Assembly (NCBI GenBank): GCA_036504515.1
Contig: DASXVA010000012.1
Coordinates: forward strand, 62,001 to 126,000
Reading direction: 5' to 3'
Origin: AWTP1-18 sp036504515
GTDB taxonomy: Bacteria > Pseudomonadota > Gammaproteobacteria > Burkholderiales > Rhodocyclaceae
Length of the DNA: 64,000 nt
Below the pieces are notes generated by a model that was given only the letters and a program-made list of their open reading frames with translations, had not been told where the DNA came from and made no database searches. The translations under genes were made by a program, and so were the position numbers. How positions within the stretch are numbered: the first letter of the stretch is position 1; every line of letters starts with the position of its first letter. This document shows, piece by piece, positions 43,151 to 50,711 of the stretch.

Positions 43151-43318
43151 ATCAAGAATGCCCCGCAGCCCACTCCGCGACACCCCATAGCCACCTGAAA
43201 AACGCCAGAAAACGCTGGTCGAGCCGACACTTCCGCCTCCTGGGCGCAGAGAAAGGGATGTTGCAAAGAGAGCTGGAGGGAAAAACAGCGGGCGGGAACG
43301 GGCTTGCTCAGCGCGTCC

Positions 43319-43813
43319 CTAGATGAACTTGCGGGCGAACTTGCCGATCAGAATCAAAATGATGGCCGCCGGCAAAATCTTGGAGCGGATCAAGAAAAGC
43401 ATCAACTGCCCGACCAAGCTGATCAGCCCGCCGCCGGTTTCGGCTTGGCGAACGGTTTTTTCAACGGGGCGCTTTGCCGGCCCCGGGTCTCTGGCAGCAT
43501 CACCACCAGAAATGGGGTCGATCCAGAGGCCGCCACCTTCCCGGGCATGGTCGCCGGCTTCGATATTGCGGTAAGCCTCGTCCAGCTTGAGGCTCAGTTT
43601 CTTTGCCAGATCCAGCGCCCGGACCATTTTGTTGCACTGGGCAAGAAACATCAGGTCGGCCGCCGCATCCATGGGGAAGCCGGCCCGCGACCCTTCCCGG
43701 GAATCCAGAATCAGGTTATGGATGAAAACATCCAGCTCCCAAGTCCCCCACATGGCAGAGATTTTTTTCAGCAGGTGAGGAAAGGCTTCGAGGGGAGTCG
43801 TTTCCATAGCCAT
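43319..43813 (-). CDS. Hypothetical protein with C-terminal membrane anchor
   Basis: I do not recognise this 164-residue protein. The N-terminal ~90 residues look helical and soluble (PLEAFPHLLKKISAMWGTWE, LMFLAQCNKMVRALDLAKKL). A Gly/Pro-rich linker follows (residues ~88-120, GGGLWIDPISGGDAARDPGP). The C terminus has one or two adjacent hydrophobic segments (ISLVGQLMLFLI and KILPAAIILILIGKFARKFI), so it is probably tail-anchored in the membrane. It is divergent from the NERD-helicase gene with a 120-base gap. There is no good ribosome site; Met at 43807 is an alternative start. Confidence 0.6.
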   Translation of the reverse strand: MAMETTPLEAFPHLLKKISAMWGTWELDVFIHNLILDSREGSRAGFPMDAAADLMFLAQCNKMVRALDLAKKLSLKLDEAYRNIEAGDHAREGGGLWIDPISGGDAARDPGPAKRPVEKTVRQAETGGGLISLVGQLMLFLIRSKILPAAIILILIGKFARKFI

Positions 43814-43933
43814 GGGAAAGGGTTAAGTATTGGAATTGCATAGGACACTGAACTGAAGATAACAGAATCATGTTTGCCATGACAGGACGCTGCATCAATT
43901 ACCATTCACTTTATTTCCCATTACTTCACGCTC

Positions 43934-45577
43934 ATGGCAAAAATCATCCCAGACGGTTGGCAGGAGTTGTCGGTTACCGGTGCCGCCCAGCGGGAAATCG
44001 AGACGCTGGCACTACTGGAGGCAGGCTTACCGGAGAGTTACAGCGTTTATCACGCCGTGCACTGGACCAATATCGAACGTGGCTACGCCGTTTTTGGGGA
44101 AATCGACTTTGTTATCGTGAATCAAGCGGGAAACCTGCTGCTGATTGAACAAAAAAGTGGGTTTCTCGATGAAACCGCCGACGGTTTGATCAAAAACTAC
44201 GGCGGCAAACCCAAACCTGTCGCAGTACAAATGGCCCGCAGCCGGGATAGCCTGACCACAAAACTGCGCACCCGCCCCGGCTGTAACGGCGTTCTGCTGG
44301 ACGCCCTGCTCTATTGCCCCGACTACAAGGTCAAGCAGCCCCAGACCGCCGGCCTTGCGCCGGAACGGATTGTCGATGCCACTCGCCGGGAACGCCTGAC
44401 CTCGGAAATCCGCCACATCCTGCCGGAAGGTCGGGATGACAATCAGGCCAAGTCGGTGCACCAATTCCTGCGGGACGTTATCCAGCTCGAACCGGATGTC
44501 AGCGCCCTGATGGGACGCGCCAAGGGCATGGTTACCAGGGTTTCCGGCGGCCTGGCCTATTGGGCACGGCAACTGGAAATGGAACCCTTTCAGTTACGGG
44601 TAACCGGTACCGCCGGCTCGGGCAAGACGCAACTGGCCCTGGCCGAATACTGTGCGGCCCTGGAGCACGGCAAGAAGCCCCTGTTCGTCTGCTTCAACCG
44701 CCCCCTGGCGGACCATTTCAGCCGCATCGCCCCCAGCGGCGGCATGATCTGCACCTACCACATGCTCTGCGACAAGCTCTTGCAGCAGCATGGCATCACC
44801 CCGGATTTCAGCCAGGCAGACGCCTTTACCCGACTCACCGCCCAGGCAGCAGAACTGCCGATTCCCGAAGCCATGATCTACGACGTGTTGATCATGGACG
44901 AAGGACAGGACTTCTCGGTGGAATGGCGCGACCAGCTACTGCGCCACGTCCGCCCCGAAGGCCGCAAGCTCTGGCTGGAAGACCCGCTACAGAATCTTTA
45001 TGGCCGCCCTTCGGTCCCCCTGCCCGGCTGGGTCAATTTGCGGGCCGATACCAACTACCGTTGCCCCCGACCGGTCGTGAAATTGCTCAACAATCTCCTG
45101 CCGGAAATCATCTATCCTCGAGGCATTGAAGCCGCATCGCCCTTTGCCGGCAGCGAGGTGGAAATTCTCACCTATACCGACGCCGCCAGCCTCTTGCAGC
45201 AGGTCAAGGAAGCCATCCGTCAGTGCTATTCCGCAGGTTTTCGTAAAACGGATTTAGCCCTGCTCAGCTACCACGGCCGGGAAAGCTCCCACCTGATGCG
45301 CCATGACCGCCTCGGCGCCAATACCCTGAAAACCTTCAGCGGCCAGTACGACCTGCTGGGGCAACCGGTCTATAGCGAGGGAGATGTGCTGATGGAATCC
45401 GTCTACCGCTTCAAGGGCCAGTCCGCCCCGGCGGTGATTCTTGCGGAAATCGACTTTGAAACCCTGGATGACAAGGCACTGCGCAAACTATTCGTGGGAG
45501 CGACCCGAGCCATGATGAAGCTGGTGCTGGTCATCTCGGAAATCTCCGCCCGCCAGTTGCTAAGTCGCCTGGATTGA
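43934..45577 (+). CDS. NERD nuclease-domain / SF1 helicase fusion protein
   Basis: A 547-residue soluble protein that should act on nucleic acid. Residues ~10-130 form a NERD (nuclease-related) domain: GEIDF (55-59) supplies Asp58, and LLIEQKS (69-75) supplies the Glu-x-Lys of a PD-(D/E)xK-like site. An SF1/UvrD-like helicase follows: Walker A GTAGSGKT (225-232), Walker B DVLIMDEGQDF (317-327), NYRCP (374-378), YRFKGQ (491-496) and VGATRAM (521-527). It is a stand-alone gene with a strong terminator after it and a divergent membrane-anchored hypothetical upstream. NERD-helicases are widespread but poorly characterised; DNA repair, plasmid handling and phage defence are all possible. Confidence 0.85.
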   Translation: MAKIIPDGWQELSVTGAAQREIETLALLEAGLPESYSVYHAVHWTNIERGYAVFGEIDFVIVNQAGNLLLIEQKSGFLDETADGLIKNYGGKPKPVAVQMARSRDSLTTKLRTRPGCNGVLLDALLYCPDYKVKQPQTAGLAPERIVDATRRERLTSEIRHILPEGRDDNQAKSVHQFLRDVIQLEPDVSALMGRAKGMVTRVSGGLAYWARQLEMEPFQLRVTGTAGSGKTQLALAEYCAALEHGKKPLFVCFNRPLADHFSRIAPSGGMICTYHMLCDKLLQQHGITPDFSQADAFTRLTAQAAELPIPEAMIYDVLIMDEGQDFSVEWRDQLLRHVRPEGRKLWLEDPLQNLYGRPSVPLPGWVNLRADTNYRCPRPVVKLLNNLLPEIIYPRGIEAASPFAGSEVEILTYTDAASLLQQVKEAIRQCYSAGFRKTDLALLSYHGRESSHLMRHDRLGANTLKTFSGQYDLLGQPVYSEGDVLMESVYRFKGQSAPAVILAEIDFETLDDKALRKLFVGATRAMMKLVLVISEISARQLLSRLD

Positions 45578-45601
45578 GAGTTGGACTAACTTGACGACAA
45601 T

Positions 45602-45627
45602 AAAAAAGCCGCTATTGCGGCTTTTTT
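45602..45627. terminator. Bidirectional intrinsic terminator
   Basis: AAAAAAGCCGC (45602-45612) pairs perfectly with GCGGCTTTTTT (45617-45627) around a TATT loop. Each strand ends in a run of T, so it can terminate both the NERD-helicase gene and the converging mtnP-def pair. Confidence 0.9.
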
Positions 45628-45644
45628 ATTGATTACGAACGCAC

Positions 45645-46178
45645 TCAGTCGTCGCCCCCGGCAAAGCCATCGGGAAACAGCTCCTCGGTAAAGCCAAACC
45701 GGCTGAAATCCCGCACCCGCATGGGATACAGCACCCCATCCAGATGATCGCATTCGTGCTGCACGACCCGGGCGTGGAATCCTGACACTTCGCGGTCAAT
45801 GGGCTTGCCGAACTGATCGACACCCCGATAGTGCAAATGCTGCCAGCGCGGCACCCATCCCCGTAGGCCCGGCACCGACAGACAACCTTCCCAACCACCC
45901 TCTTCCTCGTTGGAAAGGGGCGTCAGCACAGGATTGAGCAGCACGGTGTAGGGAACGGAATCCGCATCGGGATAGCGTTCGTTGTGCTCGAAGCCAAAAA
46001 TCACCAAGCGCAGATTCACCCCGATCTGGGGCGCAGCCAAGCCGACACCTTCGGCGTGCTTCATGGTGTCAAGCATGTCCGCCACCAAATCATGCAGTTC
46101 CGGCGTATCAAACGTCGTCACCGGCTCAGCCAACCTCAGTAGCCGGGGATCGCCCATGCGCAGGATGTCGCGGATCAT
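45645..46178 (-). CDS. def: Peptide deformylase
   Basis: Def removes the formyl group from nascent polypeptides. The 177-residue protein has all three metal-site motifs: GVGLAAPQIG (about residue 44), EGCLSVPGLRG (about residue 96, with the Cys ligand) and QHECDHLDGVLYP (about residue 139, with the HExxH). The C-terminal tail is acidic. The ATG overlaps the mtnP stop by four bases. It is a single def gene away from fmt, unlike the common def-fmt pairing, so a second copy elsewhere in the genome is likely. Confidence 0.95.
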   Translation of the reverse strand: MIRDILRMGDPRLLRLAEPVTTFDTPELHDLVADMLDTMKHAEGVGLAAPQIGVNLRLVIFGFEHNERYPDADSVPYTVLLNPVLTPLSNEEEGGWEGCLSVPGLRGWVPRWQHLHYRGVDQFGKPIDREVSGFHARVVQHECDHLDGVLYPMRVRDFSRFGFTEELFPDGFAGGDD

Positions 46179-46930
46179 AGGGGGCAGAACTCCTCAGTAC
46201 AGAGGCCGGAAATCACCTGACGAACCTCACCCATGGCCACTTGCAGCACATCTTCGATCTTTTCAAAACGGATGCCTTCGGTGCTGTCCGCCCGGCCAGC
46301 GCCCCAGTTGGCCACGACACAGAGGGCAGCATAGGGAATCTCAAGCTCCCGGGCCAGAACCGCTTCGGGCATTCCTGTCATGCCGACAATATCGACGCCA
46401 TCCCGTTCGAGACGGTTGATTTCAGCTGCCGTTTCCAGCCGAGGCCCTTGGGTTGCCGCATAAACCGCCCCCTCCGACACAGAAACACCGGCAACTTCAG
46501 CCGCCCGAAGCAATTCGGTACGGACCTCTTCGCTATAGGGATGGGTGAAATCCACGTGGACCACTTGCCCCTCTCCTCCATCGAAAAAGCTCGATTCACG
46601 ACCCCAGGTGTAGTCAATGATTTGATGTGGAATCACCAGCTTGCCGGGCCCAAGATCCTTTCGGATGCTGCCCACGGAGGCTACGGAAATAATCCGGTTG
46701 GCACCGGCTTCCCGGGTCAGGGCCCAGATATTGGCCCGGTAATTGACCCGATGAGGCGGGATACTGTGGCCATAGCCATGGCGGGCCAGGAACACCACCG
46801 ACTGGCCGCCGATACGGCCAAAAGTCAGGGGGCCGGAAGGGTCGCCCCAGGGAGTACGCACCACCTCCCGACGATCTACCTCCAGATTGGCCAATTGAGT
46901 CAGTCCGCTACCGCCGATAACTGCCAGCAT
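46175..46930 (-). CDS. S-methyl-5'-thioinosine phosphorylase / MTAP family
   Basis: A 251-residue purine nucleoside phosphorylase of the MTAP/MTIP family for methionine salvage of methylthio-nucleosides. Motifs are MLAVIGGSGL at the N terminus, LARHGYGHSIPPHRVNYRAN (about residue 49), VASVGSIRKDLGPG and GMTGMPEAVLARELEIPYA (about residue 183). The phosphate-site Thr/Arg environment of MTAP is conserved. The choice between methylthioinosine and methylthioadenosine as substrate cannot be settled by eye; the sequence is closest in feel to the Pseudomonas-type MTIP. It is upstream of and overlaps def, and is divergent from typA. Confidence 0.85.
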   Translation of the reverse strand: MLAVIGGSGLTQLANLEVDRREVVRTPWGDPSGPLTFGRIGGQSVVFLARHGYGHSIPPHRVNYRANIWALTREAGANRIISVASVGSIRKDLGPGKLVIPHQIIDYTWGRESSFFDGGEGQVVHVDFTHPYSEEVRTELLRAAEVAGVSVSEGAVYAATQGPRLETAAEINRLERDGVDIVGMTGMPEAVLARELEIPYAALCVVANWGAGRADSTEGIRFEKIEDVLQVAMGEVRQVISGLCTEEFCPL

Positions 46931-47070
46931 CTATTTGTCTCTCCAAGAATTTTCGTCAATTCAGTCTAGGGGGCCGTGTTAGAATGCGCCCCTTTTTGCG
47001 CACTGCAGCACCAGATTGCCCCTGAGCAGTCATCGCGCCTCGTTCAGCACATTACCCACAGGATTTCTCC

Positions 47071-48885
47071 ATGTCTCGCGCCCTACGCAATATTGCCATT
47101 ATCGCCCACGTTGACCACGGCAAGACCACCTTGGTTGACCAACTGCTGCGCCAATCCGGCACTTTCCGTGACAACCAGCAGGTGGACGAGCGGGTCATGG
47201 ATAGCAACGATCTTGAAAAAGAACGGGGCATTACCATTCTGGCCAAGAACACCGCCGTCGATTACAACGGCACCCACATCAACATCGTAGACACCCCGGG
47301 CCACGCCGACTTCGGCGGCGAAGTGGAACGCGTGCTCGGTATGGTTGATGGCGTACTGCTGCTGGTGGATGCTGTTGAAGGCCCCATGCCCCAGACCCGT
47401 TTCGTGACCAAAAAGGCCCTGGCCCTCGGCCTGCGCCCCATCGTCGTAATCAACAAGGTCGACCGTCCCGGCGCCCGTCCTGACTGGGTTGTGGATCAGA
47501 CCTTCGACCTGTTCGACAAGCTCGGCGCTACCGACGAACAACTCGACTTCCCCATCATCTACGCGTCCGGCCTCAACGGCTTCGCCAAGCTGACCCTGGA
47601 AGAAGAATCCGACACCATGGTTCCCCTGTTTGAAACCGTGCTGTCCCACGTCCCCGCTCCCTCCGGCAGTGCCGATGCTCCCCTGCAACTGCAACTGTCC
47701 GCCCTGGACTACTCCACCTACACAGGCCGCCTCGGCGTTGGTCGCGTCCTCAATGGCCGCATCAAGCCCGGTCAAACCGTGGTGGTCATGAACCACGAAC
47801 AACAAGTTGCCTCTGGCCGTATCAATCAAGTATTGGGTTTCCAGGGTCTGGAACGGGTCCAGGTTGAACAGGCGGAAGCTGGCGACATCATCATCATTTC
47901 CGGTCTTGACGACATCGGTATCGGCGTCACCATCTGCGACAAGGACAACCCTGTCGGCCTGCCCGTACTGCCTGTCGACGAACCCACCCTGAACATGGAC
48001 TTCATGGTGAATTCGTCCCCCCTGGCCGGTACTGAAGGCAAGTTCGTTACCAGCCGCCAGATCCGTGAGCGCCTGAACAAGGAACTGCTGACCAACGTCG
48101 CCCTGAAAGTGGAAGAAACCGGTGACTCCGACCTGTTCCGCGTTTCCGGTCGTGGCGAACTGCACCTCACCATCCTGCTGGAAAACATGCGTCGCGAAGG
48201 CTTCGAACTGGCCTGTGGCAAACCCCGTGTGGTTTACAAGGAAATCAACGGCGAGAAGTGCGAGCCCTACGAAAATCTGACCATCGATCTGGAAGATGCT
48301 CACCAAGGTGGCGTCATGGAAGAACTGGGTCGTCGTAAAGGTGAACTGACCAATATGGAATCCGATGGTCAAGGCCGTACCCGTCTGGAATATCACATTC
48401 CCGCCCGGGGCCTGATCGGCTTCCAGTCCGACTTCATGACCCTGACACGTGGTTCAGGCCTGATGAGCCACATTTTCGACGACTACAAGCCCGTCAAGGC
48501 TGACTTGCCCGGCCGTCACAATGGCGTGCTGATCTCCCAAGACGATGGTGAAGCCGTTGCCTACGCCCTGTGGAAGCTGGAAGATCGCGGCCGCATGTTC
48601 GTTGTGCCTGGCGACAAGCTGTACGAAGGCATGATCATCGGCATCCACACCCGCGACAACGATTTGGTGGTGAACCCGATCAAGGGCAAACAGCTGACCA
48701 ACGTTCGTTCCTCCGGTACTGACGAAGCCGTGCGTCTGACCACCGCAATCAAGCTGACTCTGGAATCCGCCGTGGAATTCATCGACGACGACGAATTGGT
48801 GGAAATCACACCCAAGTCCATCCGTCTGCGTAAGCGCTACCTGAAGGAACACGAGCGTAAGCGTGCTGTGCGCTCCGACGCCTAA
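47071..48885 (+). CDS. typA: Ribosome-associated translational GTPase TypA/BipA
   Basis: TypA/BipA is an EF-G-like GTPase that helps 50S assembly and stress or cold adaptation. The 604-residue protein has G1 AHVDHGKTT (12-20), the switch region ERGITILAKNTAV, G3 DTPGHADF, G4 NKVD, then domain II, domains III and V, and the BipA-specific C-terminal domain ending with basic KEHERKRAVRSDA. A -10-like TAGAAT is at 46980-46985. It is monocistronic and ends in a strong terminator. Confidence 0.97.
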   Translation: MSRALRNIAIIAHVDHGKTTLVDQLLRQSGTFRDNQQVDERVMDSNDLEKERGITILAKNTAVDYNGTHINIVDTPGHADFGGEVERVLGMVDGVLLLVDAVEGPMPQTRFVTKKALALGLRPIVVINKVDRPGARPDWVVDQTFDLFDKLGATDEQLDFPIIYASGLNGFAKLTLEEESDTMVPLFETVLSHVPAPSGSADAPLQLQLSALDYSTYTGRLGVGRVLNGRIKPGQTVVVMNHEQQVASGRINQVLGFQGLERVQVEQAEAGDIIIISGLDDIGIGVTICDKDNPVGLPVLPVDEPTLNMDFMVNSSPLAGTEGKFVTSRQIRERLNKELLTNVALKVEETGDSDLFRVSGRGELHLTILLENMRREGFELACGKPRVVYKEINGEKCEPYENLTIDLEDAHQGGVMEELGRRKGELTNMESDGQGRTRLEYHIPARGLIGFQSDFMTLTRGSGLMSHIFDDYKPVKADLPGRHNGVLISQDDGEAVAYALWKLEDRGRMFVVPGDKLYEGMIIGIHTRDNDLVVNPIKGKQLTNVRSSGTDEAVRLTTAIKLTLESAVEFIDDDELVEITPKSIRLRKRYLKEHERKRAVRSDA

Positions 48886-48903
48886 AAAGTAGTAATTAAA
48901 AAT

Positions 48904-48942
48904 AAAGGCCCGAGTCCGGTAACGGCTCGGGCCTTTGTTTTT
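48904..48942. terminator. Intrinsic terminator after typA (bidirectional)
   Basis: AAAGGCCCGAG (48904-48914) pairs perfectly with CTCGGGCCTTT (48926-48936) around an 11-base loop, followed by GTTTTTT on the plus strand and TTTATTTTTAA on the minus strand. It can also end the chemoreceptor operon coming from the right. Confidence 0.9.
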
Positions 48943-48965
48943 TCAAGGACTGCTCTACTGAAATA

Positions 48966-49256
48966 CTAGATGCAATCTTTCCTGCCCAGGGACACAGGAT
49001 CATGGGTGAGATCGCGCCGGAGTCCGGCCAAACTTTTTTCAAATTCATCAATCCGCGCTTCAGACCAGTTTGAGTGCAACAAGGTCGCACGCAGGGATTC
49101 GGATACATAATCAAAATACTTGAGGGCCTCCTCCGCATCAGGATGAGTTCTGAGCAATGCCGTTACGGCAACCCGTAGCGAAAAATGGTTCGCCATCACA
49201 ACTCTCATCATGTCCTGCAAGACATCGAGTTCCATTGTTTTGAATTCATCAGTCAT
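48966..49256 (-). CDS. Hypothetical small protein at the end of the chemoreceptor operon
   Basis: I do not recognise this 96-residue soluble, acidic protein. It begins MTDEFKTMELDVLQDMMRVV and is predicted helical throughout, with ANHFSLRVAVTALLRTHPDA and a C-terminal segment ending GRKDCI. The ATG at 49256 has GGGGA about six bases upstream. A longer in-frame opening to 49439 overlaps the preceding chemoreceptor gene and lacks a ribosome site. It starts 29 bases after that gene's stop and ends before the bidirectional terminator, so it is very probably the last gene of the mcp operon and may act in signalling. Confidence 0.65.
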   Translation of the reverse strand: MTDEFKTMELDVLQDMMRVVMANHFSLRVAVTALLRTHPDAEEALKYFDYVSESLRATLLHSNWSEARIDEFEKSLAGLRRDLTHDPVSLGRKDCI

Positions 49257-49285
49257 GGGGTTTCCCCGGCGAATTGTGGAAGTGA

Positions 49286-50701
49286 TCAAGCATGAATCCC
49301 TGCCTGCTGACAAACCTGGTCCAGGGAGGCTTTCAAACGGTCGTAAGCGGGACGTACCTGTTGCGGCACCGTCACCCTCACCTTGACGAACTCTCCCCGC
49401 AACGCTTGATCCTGGGCCAGTTTCCATTGCTGGCGCCAACTTTCATAGCAGACCCATAACTCACCAGCTTGAATGCCGCCTTGCGTCTTGATCTCGGAGA
49501 ATATCTGTTCGTTGCGCTGATCAATGTCCCTCGCCCGCTGGATGGGAAGCTCAGCTTCCGACACTTGCCTTGAGTTCATGACCAGTACGTTGTTGGCCCG
49601 AATTTCCTCAACACCATCCAGCAATTTCTCTATCGGATGCATGGCCGAAGTGAGTTCTGAGGCAGCATCTTTGACCGCTTCCACCAGTTGCGTCTGCTGA
49701 CGCAGTACACGATTGCACTCTTCAACCGCCTTATGGACAGACTCCGTCTGGGCAGAGGAACCTTCCGTCTCTTCTTTCAGTTTTCCACCAACATCCACCT
49801 GACTGGTCGATACCGAGGAAATGGCTTCCGCCGCAGCCACAGCGGCTGCCGACTTTTCCTGAATATTCTGTATTGCCTGGGCGGCCTTAGTCGCCAGATC
49901 AACCGCAACAGAAACTTCTTCCAAAGAGGTGGAAAGTTGTCCATTCATGGTCCGGGTCGTTGCAACAATGTTTTCAATCATGGTCTGGATTTCCACGGTT
50001 GCCACTGCCGTACGTTCCGCTAACTTTCTGACCTCATCCGCCACCACGGCAAACCCCCGGCCCATTTCGCCCGCCCGGGCCGCCTCAATGGCGGCATTGA
50101 GGGCAAGCAAATTGGTCTGGCCAGCAATGCTTTGAATAATGCTGATGACAGAGCCAATGCTTTCCGAATTATTAACCACCGTCCGAAACTCCGCCTCGGT
50201 GGCAACAATGGACTCGGCAACCCGATTGACCGCCAGGGCGGCATCCTTGACCTGCAGGTTTCCCTGAGTTAAAAGCAGGTTGGCTTCCTGTACATGATTC
50301 ATGAGTTCCGATGCTGTCTGCACCAAGGCAACGTTTCCCGCCACGACCTCAAGAGCTGCCTGATTGGCGTTGCCTACCCGGGTAAAAAGAGTATCCCCCG
50401 CACTTACTACCTGGGTAAAACGAGAAACCAGCGTTGCATTATCGGCAATCAACGTTCGACTCTTGCGTCCCAGTTCGAGCAACGCTGGCTCGTTTTTCCC
50501 TTGTTTCACAGATTCAACAATCGCCGTAGAAGTACGAAATCCTTTCAGCCCCCAGACCCAGCCCGATGCACATGAAAGGACGAGCACCACACCGACAAAA
50601 AAACGGAACTCTTGTTGTTCGGCGCCAACAAGAAGCAAACAAAAGGCAGAAACCAGAGCAAGAAACTGAAGCATCGAAAAGAAATGACGTTGCAACATCA
50701 T
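49286..50701 (-). CDS. Methyl-accepting chemotaxis protein without a periplasmic sensor domain
   Basis: A 471-residue chemoreceptor. Two closely spaced membrane segments (about residues 8-26 and 32-51) are joined by only a few residues, so there is no periplasmic ligand domain. A cytoplasmic helical region follows, then the receptor signalling tip AGQTNLLALNAAIEAARAGE (about residues 193-212) and FAVVADEVRKLAERT. About 130 residues continue past the signalling hairpin (ending with CYESWRQQWK and a basic/helical tail), which could be a C-terminal sensory module. The start at 50701 has AGGG five bases upstream; a longer frame runs through the preceding mcp. It lies ten bases after that gene. 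Confidence 0.88.
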   Translation of the reverse strand: MMLQRHFFSMLQFLALVSAFCLLLVGAEQQEFRFFVGVVLVLSCASGWVWGLKGFRTSTAIVESVKQGKNEPALLELGRKSRTLIADNATLVSRFTQVVSAGDTLFTRVGNANQAALEVVAGNVALVQTASELMNHVQEANLLLTQGNLQVKDAALAVNRVAESIVATEAEFRTVVNNSESIGSVISIIQSIAGQTNLLALNAAIEAARAGEMGRGFAVVADEVRKLAERTAVATVEIQTMIENIVATTRTMNGQLSTSLEEVSVAVDLATKAAQAIQNIQEKSAAAVAAAEAISSVSTSQVDVGGKLKEETEGSSAQTESVHKAVEECNRVLRQQTQLVEAVKDAASELTSAMHPIEKLLDGVEEIRANNVLVMNSRQVSEAELPIQRARDIDQRNEQIFSEIKTQGGIQAGELWVCYESWRQQWKLAQDQALRGEFVKVRVTVPQQVRPAYDRLKASLDQVCQQAGIHA

Positions 50702-50711
50702 GAAAACCCTA

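Larger units (their letters stand above)
42905..43318. other. Gene-free gap of about 410 bases with operator-like palindromes
   Basis: No coding frame with homology or a ribosome site is visible. The gap lies between the sirtuin start and the 3' end of a minus-strand hypothetical gene. Its only conspicuous content is two palindromes of the form GTGAA-N5-TTCAC, annotated separately, and an A/T-rich stretch at 43040-43100. Confidence 0.6.

Noticed and set aside
47083..48396. Minus-strand open frame (about 437 codons) opposite typA
   Set aside because: It mirrors typA, has no homology I recognise and no ribosome site.
49257..49439. Extended N terminus of the 96-residue hypothetical protein
   Set aside because: The extension overlaps the 3' end of the chemoreceptor gene, is Gly/Pro/Arg-rich and has no ribosome site.
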